Notes under the pieces: model-generated
Seen by the model: only the letters and a program-made list of their open reading frames with translations
Told to the model about the DNA's origin: nothing
The model's database searches: none
From: Clostridiales bacterium
GTDB lineage: Bacteria; Bacillota; Clostridia; Oscillospirales; Butyricicoccaceae
Reading direction: 5' to 3'
DNA: 28,979 bases
Assembly (NCBI GenBank): GCA_004555915.1
Contig: SFJM01000026.1
Span: 1-28,979 of the forward strand
Shown: in pieces, positions 14,088 to 21,741 of the stretch
How the letters are laid out: each line of letters starts with the position of its first letter
How positions within the stretch are numbered: position 1 is the first letter of the stretch
Translations under genes and position numbers: made by a program

Positions 14088-15747
14088 AGGTTTCATACCT
14101 CCCTGTCAACGGCCGATGCAGCATATGAATTTCCCCGTTTTCATAGCGGGAATTGACATATTGCAGCCAGCTGTCGTCGGTTTCCGGATGATCCAGATTT
14201 TCTGCGAAGCAATGCCAGCGGGTTTCCCTGCGGTCTGCCAGATGAGCAATCACCACGCGGCAGACGAGCAGCCGTTCCTTCAATTCAAACAGCCGTGTCA
14301 GCTCCTGCATGTCGGATACCCTGACCTGATTGCTCAGATCCATCAGACGCAGAATCTTTCGGTCCGCAATGGCCAGACCGGCTTCGGTAAAACCGTAATC
14401 CGTGCCGATGCCTCCGGCATAATGATCCATCACGCCCTGCATGGCTTCTTCCAGTTCTTCCGTGGTAAAGCCGGATGCATCGTTGTTAAAATACTTCTGT
14501 ACAGCAGCCTCCTGCTGTGATATATAACCGTCTGGAAGCTCCTTCAGCGTGCTGCTGACATAAGCAGCCGCTGCTTCGCCGGCAATTTCACCCTCTGCCA
14601 GCGCGCCGGTGACATATTTCTGTGGGCAGCCGCCTGCCACATCGCCTGCGGCAAACAAGCCCTCAATGGTTGTCATACGCTTGCTGTCCACCCAATAGCC
14701 GCTGGCGGTATGTCCGCCAATGATATACGGCTCGGTGCCTTCGATTTCCACGTTTTCCTCTGCCGGTGAACTGCCGTTTTCCAGCCACTTCAGGGTCTGC
14801 GAGGGCGCCATGTTCAGATAAGCCCGTTTCAGGCTGTCCGCCTGCTGTTCCGTGATTCCCTTTGTGCGCAGATAGCATGGACCCCGTCCTTCACGGTTTT
14901 CCATGACGGTGCCATATACACGCTGGGAGGTGGTCAGGCCGTATTTCTGTTCATATACCTCACCCAGGCTGTTCACCTGCTTTGCACCAACGCCCTGGGC
15001 CAGTGTGCCGGTGGGAGCGATGGTATCCTTACACCGCAGTGCGATAAACCGCATTTCAAAGGTTGTCATTTCCGCGCCGGCGCGGATGCCCATGGCATAG
15101 CCTGCACCGGTGTTGAAGGGCGGATACCACATTTTATGCCGGGAAAATCCCGGGTTATTGGGACGGTACAGTCCTGCCGCGCCGCCGGTGGCACAGATAC
15201 ATGCCTTGCAGCGGATGACGTACAGCTTTTCCTCCCGGACATCATTGGCAAAGACACCCTGTATCCGGTTGTCATTTACCAAATACTCCACTGCATTGAC
15301 ATGATTCATCACGGTGACGTTAGGACATGCCCCGACACCTTCTGCCAGAATCGGCTTGATGTTCTCACCATTGATCTTAATATTCCGATTGCCCCGGGTA
15401 ACATAATTGCCATTTTCGTCCTTGAGAATGACCAGGCCAAGCTGCTCCAGATGGTGTGTGACCTGATTGAGCCGCTGGCTCATGGTCAGCAGCAAATCCT
15501 CCCGCACAATGCCATGTGCGTCTTTTTTTGCGTAATCCACATAAAATTCCGGTGTTTTTCCCGGAACGATATAGGCATTGAGTGCGTTTACGCCTGCTGC
15601 CAGACATCCGCTGCGGCGGATTTCCGCTTTTTCCAAAATCAATACCCGTGCCTCCGGTGCATTTTTCTGCAGAGTCAGTGCTGCATAGCAACCTGCTGCA
15701 CCGCCGCCGATAATCAGGATATCGGTATCCAGTTGTATGGTCTGCAT
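14071..15747 (-). CDS. aprA: APS reductase alpha subunit, FAD-containing (AprA type)
   Basis: A 558-residue flavoprotein of the fumarate reductase/succinate dehydrogenase fold. It starts 'IQLDTDILIIGGGAAGCYAALTL' with the FAD-binding GGGAAG (residues 14-19). 'ATGGAAGLYRPN', 'EMRFIALRCKDTIAPTGTLAQGVGA' and 'GGHTASGYWVDSKRMTTIEGLFAAGDVAGG' match AprA-like proteins better than other family members. With AprB it should reduce APS to sulfite and AMP. It lies between the sulfate permease and ATP sulfurylase genes, which fixes the role. AGGAGG precedes the ATG. Related FAD enzymes such as aspartate oxidase are unlikely in this context. Confidence 0.9.
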   Translation of the reverse strand: MQTIQLDTDILIIGGGAAGCYAALTLQKNAPEARVLILEKAEIRRSGCLAAGVNALNAYIVPGKTPEFYVDYAKKDAHGIVREDLLLTMSQRLNQVTHHLEQLGLVILKDENGNYVTRGNRNIKINGENIKPILAEGVGACPNVTVMNHVNAVEYLVNDNRIQGVFANDVREEKLYVIRCKACICATGGAAGLYRPNNPGFSRHKMWYPPFNTGAGYAMGIRAGAEMTTFEMRFIALRCKDTIAPTGTLAQGVGAKQVNSLGEVYEQKYGLTTSQRVYGTVMENREGRGPCYLRTKGITEQQADSLKRAYLNMAPSQTLKWLENGSSPAEENVEIEGTEPYIIGGHTASGYWVDSKRMTTIEGLFAAGDVAGGCPQKYVTGALAEGEIAGEAAAAYVSSTLKELPDGYISQQEAAVQKYFNNDASGFTTEELEEAMQGVMDHYAGGIGTDYGFTEAGLAIADRKILRLMDLSNQVRVSDMQELTRLFELKERLLVCRVVIAHLADRRETRWHCFAENLDHPETDDSWLQYVNSRYENGEIHMLHRPLTGRYETYEHSH

Positions 15748-15762
15748 GGATAGATCCTCCTG

Positions 15763-16839
15763 TTAAATGACCAGGGATTCCTGGGTATTCAGCGCGGCAT
15801 TTTCAATCACATATGCCTTTTGTTCGTCAAATGCATACACACGTGAGATAAAGACACGGACATGCTCGCCCACCTCAACCGGTGCATCATCCAGCAGACG
15901 CCTTGCTGTCAACAGATTTTCCTTGATGCGAATCTTTAGTTCAATTTCATTTCCACGGAAGGCAGTCTGTTCCACAACGCCTTCTTCGGAGTCCAGACTG
16001 TATTTCAGGAATTCTCCCTGCTTCGCTACCGTGATATATTCCGGCCGGACAATCGCACGCACTGCGCTGCTTTCCGCATTCGCATAGCCGGTAAGCTCCC
16101 GGAAATTATCCACTTCTGCGGATTGTCCGATGAACTGTGCCACAAACGGGGTCTGCGGATTGCGATAGATTTCCTTCGGAGAACCGATCTGCTCGATCCG
16201 TCCCTGATTGGTCACAATAATTTCATCTGCCACTTCAATGGCCTCATCCTGATCGTGTGTGACAAAAATACTGGTGACGCCCACCCGTGTAATCATTTCA
16301 CGCAGCCAGCTGCGCAGCTCCTGCCGTACCTTGGCATCCACTGCCGCGAACGGTTCATCCAGCAGGAGCAGCTGCGGCTCCGGTGCCAGTGCACGGGCAA
16401 AGGCAATACGCTGACGCTGTCCACCGGAAAGCTGATTCGGATACCGCTTTGCGGTCTCTTCCAGACCCACAAGCTGCAGCATTTCCTCTACTCTTGCCTT
16501 GATTTTTTCCTTGGGCCATTTTTGTACCTTTAAGCCAAAGGCAATGTTTTCATATACGGTCAGATAGCGGAACAGGGCGTAATTCTGGAATACAAACCCG
16601 ATACCACGCTTGCTTGCCGGGATATTGTTGACAATTTTTCCATCAATCAGGATATCGCCGGAATCTTCTGTTTCCAGCCCTGCCAGCATGCGCAGGATGG
16701 TGGTCTTGCCGCTGCCGCTGGGTCCCAGCAGGCCGATCAGTTTGCCTTTTTCTATACCAAAATGGATGTCTTTGGATGCCTGAAAGGAGCCAAAGCTTTT
16801 GTTCACGCCCCGCATCTCCACATAATATTTCTTTTCCAT
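15763..16839 (-). CDS. cysA: Sulfate ABC transporter ATP-binding protein
   Basis: A 358-residue importer ATPase. Walker A GPSGSGKT (residues 39-46), LSGGQ (137-141), Walker B LLLDEP (158-163) and the H-loop 'IFVTHDQDEA' are present, followed by a C-terminal TOBE-like regulatory domain from about residue 240. It would energise sulfate (or thiosulfate) import with CysT and CysW. Its RBS is formed by the last codons of cysW (GAGGAGTAA); the gap is 3 nt. Molybdate transporters are similar, but the APS genes that follow make sulfate the likely substrate. Confidence 0.93.
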   Translation of the reverse strand: MEKKYYVEMRGVNKSFGSFQASKDIHFGIEKGKLIGLLGPSGSGKTTILRMLAGLETEDSGDILIDGKIVNNIPASKRGIGFVFQNYALFRYLTVYENIAFGLKVQKWPKEKIKARVEEMLQLVGLEETAKRYPNQLSGGQRQRIAFARALAPEPQLLLLDEPFAAVDAKVRQELRSWLREMITRVGVTSIFVTHDQDEAIEVADEIIVTNQGRIEQIGSPKEIYRNPQTPFVAQFIGQSAEVDNFRELTGYANAESSAVRAIVRPEYITVAKQGEFLKYSLDSEEGVVEQTAFRGNEIELKIRIKENLLTARRLLDDAPVEVGEHVRVFISRVYAFDEQKAYVIENAALNTQESLVI

Positions 16840-16842
16840 CAG

Positions 16843-17664
16843 TTACTCCTCGTTTTTCTTGCCCCGATACTCAAATACATTGCGCAGAATCAGGATAAAT
16901 ACTGCCATGACAACCAGAATTGCCGACATGGCAAATGCGCCTGTAAAGTCATAGCCCTGATACAGCAGTTCAATGTACAGCGGCATGGTATTGGTCTTGC
17001 CTCTCAGATGACCGGAGAGGACGGATACCGCACCAAACTCTCCCATTGCACGGGCGGTGCACAGTACGATGCCGTACAGCAGTGCCCATTTGATATGCGG
17101 GAAGGTGACACGGCGGAAAATGGTCCAGCCATTTGCTCCCATCAGAGCAGCGGCTTCCTCCTCGTCGGTTCCCGCTGCGGTGAGCACCGGAATAATCTCT
17201 CTGGAGATAAACGGGAAGGTCACAAAAATGGTCGCCATGACGATGCCCGGTACGGCGTAAATGATAGAGATGCCGGCAGCCTTGAGATAGGGATACAGAA
17301 AACTCTGTCTGCCGAAGGTCAGCACATAAATCAGGCCGGCAATAATCGGGGATACCGTTAACGGCAGGTCAATCAGGGTCGAGATAACCTTTTTCCCACG
17401 GAACTGGAATTTTGTAATGCTCCATGCGGCAAACAGGCCGAAAATCGTGTTGATGATCACCGCAATTACCGTTGCTTCCAGTGTCAGCTGGATGGATTTC
17501 AATGCGTATGGATCTGTCACCGCAGCGAGAAACGGCTGAATGCCCTCACGAAAGGCTGTAATGAGTACATAAACCAGCGGCAGGATCAGCATAACGATCA
17601 GGAAAAACGCACTGACTGCAACCAGCAGCCATTTGACTGCACCGCCTTTATTCTGTGTTTTCAT
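16843..17664 (-). CDS. cysW: Sulfate ABC transporter permease CysW
   Basis: A 273-residue inner membrane permease with about six helices and the EAA loop '...DEEEAAALMGANGWTIFRRVTFPHI' that docks with the ATPase. The ending is '...EFGAVSVLSGHLRGKTNTMPLYIELLYQGYDFTGAF', a sulfate permease signature. The start at 17664 follows AAGGAGGACATC; the in-frame upstream part overlaps cysT and is not coding. Confidence 0.93.
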   Translation of the reverse strand: MKTQNKGGAVKWLLVAVSAFFLIVMLILPLVYVLITAFREGIQPFLAAVTDPYALKSIQLTLEATVIAVIINTIFGLFAAWSITKFQFRGKKVISTLIDLPLTVSPIIAGLIYVLTFGRQSFLYPYLKAAGISIIYAVPGIVMATIFVTFPFISREIIPVLTAAGTDEEEAAALMGANGWTIFRRVTFPHIKWALLYGIVLCTARAMGEFGAVSVLSGHLRGKTNTMPLYIELLYQGYDFTGAFAMSAILVVMAVFILILRNVFEYRGKKNEE

Positions 17665-17674
17665 GATGTCCTCC

Positions 17675-18517
17675 TTATTCGATGCCGCTGACAATCTTTG
17701 AGGAACGGCTCTGCAGCACCGCATTCACAAACAGAATCAGGAAGGCGGCTGCCAGCATTACCAGTGCAATCGAGGTTGCGCTTGCGTAGTCATATTCCTG
17801 CAGCTGTGACATGATGAGCAGTGGCGTGATTTCGGTTTCAAAGGGCATATTGCCTGCGATAAAGACCACACTTCCGTATTCGCCCAGGCAGCGGGCAAAT
17901 GCCATCGTAAAGCCTGCAATCAGGGACGGGAGGATTTCCGGCAGGATCACACGGAAAAAGGTGTAGTTCTTTCCTGCCCCCAGAATGCTTGCCGCCTCCT
18001 CATACTGCGGATCAACCTTTTCCAGCACCGGCTGTACGGAACGTACCACAAAGGGGATACCAATGAACACCAGTGCGACCGTGATACCGATACGCGTATA
18101 TGCGATTTCGATACCAAACCGTCCAAACAGCTGTCCTACCCAGCCGCTGTCCACTGTCATATGGGTCAGCGAAATACCTGCAACGGCGGTGGGCAAAGCA
18201 AACGGAATTTCAATCATGCCATCCATGATGCGTTTGCCTGGGAAATCATACCGTACCAGCACCCATGCGATAATCAGGCCCATCACGGCATTGATGAGTG
18301 ACGCTGTCAATGCGGTGGTAAAGCTGACCTTATAGCTTGCCAACACACGGGCACTGGTAACGGTTTTCAAAAATTCTGCCGGAGACAACTGGGCAGTAAA
18401 GATAACCAGCGAGCACAGAGGGATGATGACAATCAGGCTGAGTATGGTTATGGTCACACCAAGGGATAAACCGAAGCCCGGTATGACCCTCCTCTGCTTT
18501 CTTTTGTTCTGTTTCAA
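17675..18517 (-). CDS. cysT: Sulfate ABC transporter permease CysT
   Basis: A 280-residue permease with six helices. The coupling loop reads 'VDPQYEEAASILGAGKNYTFFRVILPEI', and the 'RCLGEYGSVVFIAGNMPFETEITPLLIM' block is diagnostic for CysT/CysU. The start appears to be TTG at 18517 with AAGGG about 12 nt upstream; there is no in-frame ATG near it. A rare start and weak RBS may lower its translation relative to the binding protein. 36 nt separate it from sbp. Confidence 0.92.
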   Translation of the reverse strand: MKQNKRKQRRVIPGFGLSLGVTITILSLIVIIPLCSLVIFTAQLSPAEFLKTVTSARVLASYKVSFTTALTASLINAVMGLIIAWVLVRYDFPGKRIMDGMIEIPFALPTAVAGISLTHMTVDSGWVGQLFGRFGIEIAYTRIGITVALVFIGIPFVVRSVQPVLEKVDPQYEEAASILGAGKNYTFFRVILPEILPSLIAGFTMAFARCLGEYGSVVFIAGNMPFETEITPLLIMSQLQEYDYASATSIALVMLAAAFLILFVNAVLQSRSSKIVSGIE

Positions 18518-18553
18518 TGTCAGTTCATTCCCTTCTGTCTCGTGTGATATTTC

Positions 18554-19651
18554 TTACGATTCGCCTTCATAGATGCTGTCGAAAACAGCACCGTCAGCAA
18601 AATGCTTTTCTGTTGCTTGTGTCCAGCCACCGAAGTGTTCGATGTTGGTCAGGTCAAGATTATTGGTAATAATCCACTTGCCGTCCTCCGGAATGGAGGT
18701 GATGGTATTTCCATCGGTCTCAGCGGTATATTCCTTCAGAATGGTTTCATTGGACGGACGGTAGAAATTCTCTGCCTCTACCTTCTGTGCCTCATCCGAA
18801 TACAGGTATTCCAGATATGCCTCTGCTACATCGCGGGTACCGCGGGTATCGACAACTTCGTCAACCACAGCGACGGTGGGCTGGCACAGGATGGATACCG
18901 ACGGAATCACAATTTCATATTCATCCGGATATTCTTCCAGGGTGAGGAATTCTTCATTTTCCCATGCAAGCAGTACATCGCCCTGCTTGTTTTCTACAAA
19001 GGAGGTTGTGGAACCACGTGCGCCGGAATCCAGCACCAGAACATTTTGATATAATGTCTTCATGCTCTGCTCGATTTCCGCCTCGCTCTGTCCCTGCTTC
19101 TCAAAATAGTACCATGCAGCCAGGTAATTCCAGCGCGCACCGCCGGAGGTCTTGGGGTTCGGTGTAATGACACCCACATCTTCATTCAGCAGGTCATCCC
19201 AGTCCTGAATGTTTTTCGGATTTCCTTTGCGCACCAGGAAAACGATGGTGGAAGTATACGGCGCACTGTCGTTATCAAACTCTGCCGTATAGCCGTCTTC
19301 AATCAGTCCGGCATCCCGAACCGCGTCCACATCGCCCTCAAGGGCCAGTGTGACCACATCGGCTTCCAGACCGTTTGCAACCTCCAGCGCCTGCTTGCCG
19401 GAGCCGCCGTGGGACTGGGTGACTTCAACCGTCTGACCGGTTTCTCCCTTCCAGTAGGAAGCAAACAGCTCATTGTATGCTTCGTACAGCTCACGGGTCG
19501 GGTCATAGGACACATTGGTAATCTCAACGGTATCATTTGCCGCTGTTGTTGCAGAGCCATTGCTCTCAGATGTATTGCCGCAGCCGGAAAGCAGACCGGT
19601 GGATAATGCGGATGCCAGTAAAATAGCAGATAATCTAATTCTCTTTTTCAT
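18554..19651 (-). CDS. sbp: Sulfate-binding lipoprotein of the ABC transporter
   Basis: A 365-residue substrate-binding protein. An N-terminal signal with lipobox LLSGC gives a lipid-anchored Cys24, as expected in a Gram-positive cell. The mature part begins 'ITNVSYDPTRELYEAYNELFASYWKGETGQ', followed by 'VTQSHGGSGKQALEVANGLEADVVTLAL', the sulfate/thiosulfate-binding signature. It is the first structural gene of the operon and has AAAAGGAG before the ATG. A leader peptide frame ends 25 nt upstream, so its translation or transcription is probably under leader control. Thiosulfate may also be bound. Confidence 0.95.
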   Translation of the reverse strand: MKKRIRLSAILLASALSTGLLSGCGNTSESNGSATTAANDTVEITNVSYDPTRELYEAYNELFASYWKGETGQTVEVTQSHGGSGKQALEVANGLEADVVTLALEGDVDAVRDAGLIEDGYTAEFDNDSAPYTSTIVFLVRKGNPKNIQDWDDLLNEDVGVITPNPKTSGGARWNYLAAWYYFEKQGQSEAEIEQSMKTLYQNVLVLDSGARGSTTSFVENKQGDVLLAWENEEFLTLEEYPDEYEIVIPSVSILCQPTVAVVDEVVDTRGTRDVAEAYLEYLYSDEAQKVEAENFYRPSNETILKEYTAETDGNTITSIPEDGKWIITNNLDLTNIEHFGGWTQATEKHFADGAVFDSIYEGES

Positions 19652-19676
19652 TATAAACTCCTTTTATGCGTATCAC

Positions 19677-19766
19677 TTATAACGGATGGTTTGTCTTACT
19701 ATCTCTATGGTGACAACACATTCGTTTCAGCAGGCTTTTGCTGCTCGGCGGATATGTGAATTTCAT
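19677..19766 (-). CDS. Leader peptide with adjacent cysteine codons upstream of sbp
   Basis: A 29-codon frame, too short for ordinary ORF calling, starts at ATG 19766 with a full AGGAGGGATGACAACG ribosome binding site; a first in-frame ATG at 19775 is too close to that site. The peptide begins MKFTYPPSSKSLLKR and continues MCCHHRDSKTNHPL, with two adjacent Cys codons followed by two His codons. It lies inside the sbp 5' untranslated region, between the promoter and the sbp start. Cysteine-rich leader peptides are known to sense cysteinyl-tRNA upstream of sulfur genes in mycobacteria. The sequence TGACAAC at the RBS end pairs perfectly with GTTGTCA spanning the Cys codons. Function is inferred from position and composition. 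Confidence 0.65.
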   Translation of the reverse strand: MKFTYPPSSKSLLKRMCCHHRDSKTNHPL

Positions 19767-19790
19767 CGTTGTCATCCCTCCTGTTTCTAT

Positions 19791-19818
19791 TTCCTATTTA
19801 ACTCATAGGAATACTATG
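19791..19818 (-). promoter_or_regulatory. Overlapping dyads in the sbp 5' untranslated region (possible operator)
   Basis: TTCCTAT-N7-ATAGGAA (19791-19811) is a perfect 7-bp dyad, overlapped by CATAG-N5-CTATG (19804-19818). They lie just downstream of the expected start point. They could be a repressor operator (a CymR-like or other cysteine regulator is plausible) or mutually exclusive RNA hairpins. Confidence 0.5.
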
Positions 19819-19833
19819 TTTAACATGTTCTCT

Positions 19834-19862
19834 ATTATATGCATGGTTGATTGCCTATGCAA
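19834..19862 (-). promoter_or_regulatory. Promoter of the sulfate assimilation operon
   Basis: On the minus strand TTGCAT (19862-19857), 17 nt, TATAAT (19839-19834). TGCAT and ATGCA repeat in inverted form between the two boxes. It is the only good promoter seen ahead of the eight-gene operon. Confidence 0.8.
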
Positions 19863-19887
19863 GTACTCTTTTTACATTTCGAAAAAA

Positions 19888-19937
19888 GCCATGGAATTTT
19901 TCTGATTTTCCGAAATTTTTACCACATTTTTCATGGC
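19888..19937 (-). repeat. Imperfect inverted repeat upstream of the sulfate operon promoter
   Basis: On the minus strand GCCATG (19937-19932) faces CATGGC (19893-19888), with further A-rich/T-rich complementarity inside and a T run after it. It may be a second, weaker terminator for the regulator gene upstream or an upstream regulator site. The rest of the gap 19652-20034 holds the leader, promoter and terminator described separately. Confidence 0.35.
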
Positions 19938-19974
19938 ATTTTCGTTTTCACCCGTAACATTTCATATGTTTTCG

Positions 19975-20020
19975 CAAAAAAACAGCCTGCCAGAGGCGTG
20001 TTTACTCCCTCTGACAGGCT
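19975..20020 (-). terminator. Intrinsic terminator after the AraC-type regulator with receiver-like domain
   Basis: On the minus strand AGCCTGTCAGAGG (20020-20008) pairs with CCTCTGGCAGGCT (19996-19984), 12 of 13 bases in perfect pairing plus one wobble, then GTTTTTTTG. Confidence 0.9.
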
Positions 20021-20034
20021 GATGGCTGATACAA

Positions 20035-21060
20035 TTAAATCTGGTAATCGTCCTGCCCGGTTCGCCTGAACTGCGACAATGGAACGCCATACCGCTTCCG
20101 AAAGATACGCGAAAAATAATTGACATCCTTATAACCGAGCCGTGCGCTGATTTCATAGATTTTCATGTCTGTATGGGATAACAAATACTGTGCGCGCAGC
20201 ATCTTGATCTCGGTAACATAGCTCTGATAGGAACGTCCCAGCTGTGCGCGGAACATTTCACTCAAAGCCGTCCGGCTGAGAAAATGGGCTGAGGCAATAT
20301 CCTTTTGCAGGCAGCCCCCATCCACATGCTCTAAAATATCCTGTAAAATATGCTGCATACTGGTATCCTCTGTCGGCGGCTGCAGAACCGCAAGCGTGTT
20401 ACTCAGTTCAATGAGCCGGCGACGACAAAAGCTGCATACCGCATTGCGCTCCGTGCTGCTCATCCAGTCCAGTGCCTCATAGTTCTTCTGATCCTGGAAC
20501 TGATGCAGCCATGGACGTTCGATAAAAACCTGGTCAATCACTGCCTGATATACCCGCCGGATTGCCACATCCCGCTGAATCGCAGTACCGGATTTCTGCA
20601 CCTGGTCCGCCACAATGGTATCAAATACATCACCAAGATCCGGCTGTCCCATATGCTGTACCAGCTGAGTACATTCCTGCAGATACTGTTTTTCTGTCAG
20701 CTGCAGTTTTTCCTGTGCCCGGAAAATCAGAGGCAGCAGCACGTCTGCGGTCAATGGCCGGAGCAGATAATCGAACGCACCATATATGATGCCCTGTTGT
20801 GCGTACTGGAAATCCGGAAAATCACTCGTCAGCACAACCAGCGGGCATAGCTTCTCATTCCGGATTCGACGGAGCAGCTCCAGCCCGTCCAGTCCGCTGA
20901 GCCGCAGATTGACAAGCACCAGATCAAATTGTTGCTCCTGAAGCAGCCCGAGGGCACTTCTTCCATCGCGCACGGTGGTTACCTCCACATAATCGGCGAT
21001 TTCATCCCATACCGGACTGCGTAGCTGGTCTGCTGCTTCTAATAATTTTAACCGTTCCAT
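20035..21060 (-). CDS. AraC family regulator with degenerate receiver domain
   Basis: A 341-residue protein in the YesN-like layout: an N-terminal CheY-like receiver (residues ~1-120), a helical middle and an AraC HTH at ~240-335 ('KDIASAHFLSRTALSEMFRA', 'IYEISARLGYKDVNYFSRIFRKRYGVPLSQFR'). The receiver is degenerate. Strand beta1 with the acidic pair is absent, the phospho-acceptor Asp is replaced by Asn51 ('LVLVNLRLSGLDGLELL'), and the conserved Lys is Arg101 ('DYLLRPLTAD'); the Thr in 'VVLTSD' remains. Classical phosphorylation is therefore unlikely, and no kinase gene is adjacent. A stop codon precedes the ATG directly. A TATAAT lies at 21095-21090 with no clear -35 box. It may regulate the sulfate operon just downstream on the same strand, but this is only suggested by position. 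Confidence 0.88.
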   Translation of the reverse strand: MERLKLLEAADQLRSPVWDEIADYVEVTTVRDGRSALGLLQEQQFDLVLVNLRLSGLDGLELLRRIRNEKLCPLVVLTSDFPDFQYAQQGIIYGAFDYLLRPLTADVLLPLIFRAQEKLQLTEKQYLQECTQLVQHMGQPDLGDVFDTIVADQVQKSGTAIQRDVAIRRVYQAVIDQVFIERPWLHQFQDQKNYEALDWMSSTERNAVCSFCRRRLIELSNTLAVLQPPTEDTSMQHILQDILEHVDGGCLQKDIASAHFLSRTALSEMFRAQLGRSYQSYVTEIKMLRAQYLLSHTDMKIYEISARLGYKDVNYFSRIFRKRYGVPLSQFRRTGQDDYQI

Positions 21061-21178
21061 TTACTCTATTCCCATCGTTTTAATATGCTATTATAGGATA
21101 CTACATTCTTTCGGTTTTGACAAGGGAGTTTTTCCCATTATTGCTAAAATACCGTTTCATCCGCCATTCTATTCGCTT

Positions 21179-21598
21179 TCAATTCCATTTCATCACATAT
21201 TCCCTCTCGCCGGTACTGCTGTCAGTTTCCTCCGACTGGATATGGAACTGTTCTCTCAGGTAAAACTGTACCGCGCGCCGGTTCTTCTGATAGACATGCA
21301 GGGTAAGGCTCTGTTTCCTCTCTTTCGCATAATCCAGCAGTTGCTTCCCCACACCTTTTGACTGGAATGTGTCGGTTACGAATATCCCGGCTATCTCATG
21401 CTCCATCAGTCCAACGAAGCCTGTAATTTGCTTATCCTGTTCATATACATATACTTCTGCCTGCGGCAGCATTTGCTTTACCAGATCATAATGATCCGTC
21501 CAGTATTCTGCCGGAATAAAGCTGTGCGTTTTCACATTCGTATCCAGCCAAATATGCAATACAGCTGCCAAATCGGTTGTTTTGAAACATCGTATCAT
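21179..21598 (-). CDS. GNAT family N-acetyltransferase
   Basis: A 139-residue GNAT protein. 'IRCFKTTDLAAVLHIWLDTN' is the usual N-terminal beta1-alpha1 start, 'IAGIFVTDTFQSKGVGKQLLDYAKE' (residues ~69-93) contains the acetyl-CoA binding loop QSKGVGK, and 'LHVYQKNRRAVQFYLREQF' is the C-terminal NxxAxxFY motif. It resembles YjaB/YiaC-type acetyltransferases; the substrate is unknown. AGGAGATACCAC precedes the ATG. Confidence 0.9.
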   Translation of the reverse strand: MIRCFKTTDLAAVLHIWLDTNVKTHSFIPAEYWTDHYDLVKQMLPQAEVYVYEQDKQITGFVGLMEHEIAGIFVTDTFQSKGVGKQLLDYAKERKQSLTLHVYQKNRRAVQFYLREQFHIQSEETDSSTGEREYVMKWN

Positions 21599-21625
21599 GT
21601 GGTATCTCCTGTTTTATTATCTGTT

Positions 21626-21654
21626 ATTATAGCATATTTACCTATGCCCTGCAA
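21626..21654 (-). promoter_or_regulatory. Promoter of the GNAT gene
   Basis: On the minus strand TTGCAG (21654-21649), 17 nt, TATAAT (21631-21626) with an extended -10 TGC. It is divergent from the polyamine leader promoter. Confidence 0.75.
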
Positions 21655-21706
21655 TTATATAAACGTGCATGTTTCCATATATCTCAGAATTTTCTGATTT
21701 TTATAC

Positions 21707-21735
21707 TTGACAGGTATTGCCTCCTGTGTTAAAAT
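21707..21735 (+). promoter_or_regulatory. Promoter of the polyamine operon leader RNA
   Basis: TTGACA (21707-21712), 17 nt, TAAAAT (21730-21735). The expected start is near 21742. No other promoter is visible before speA. Confidence 0.85.
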
Positions 21736-21741
21736 TTGCTT

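Noticed and set aside
11139..19651. Dissimilatory sulfate respiration
   Set aside because: AprAB alone suggests it, but the operon uses CysDN and a sulfate ABC importer and has no sat, qmo or dsr genes, so assimilation is the better reading.
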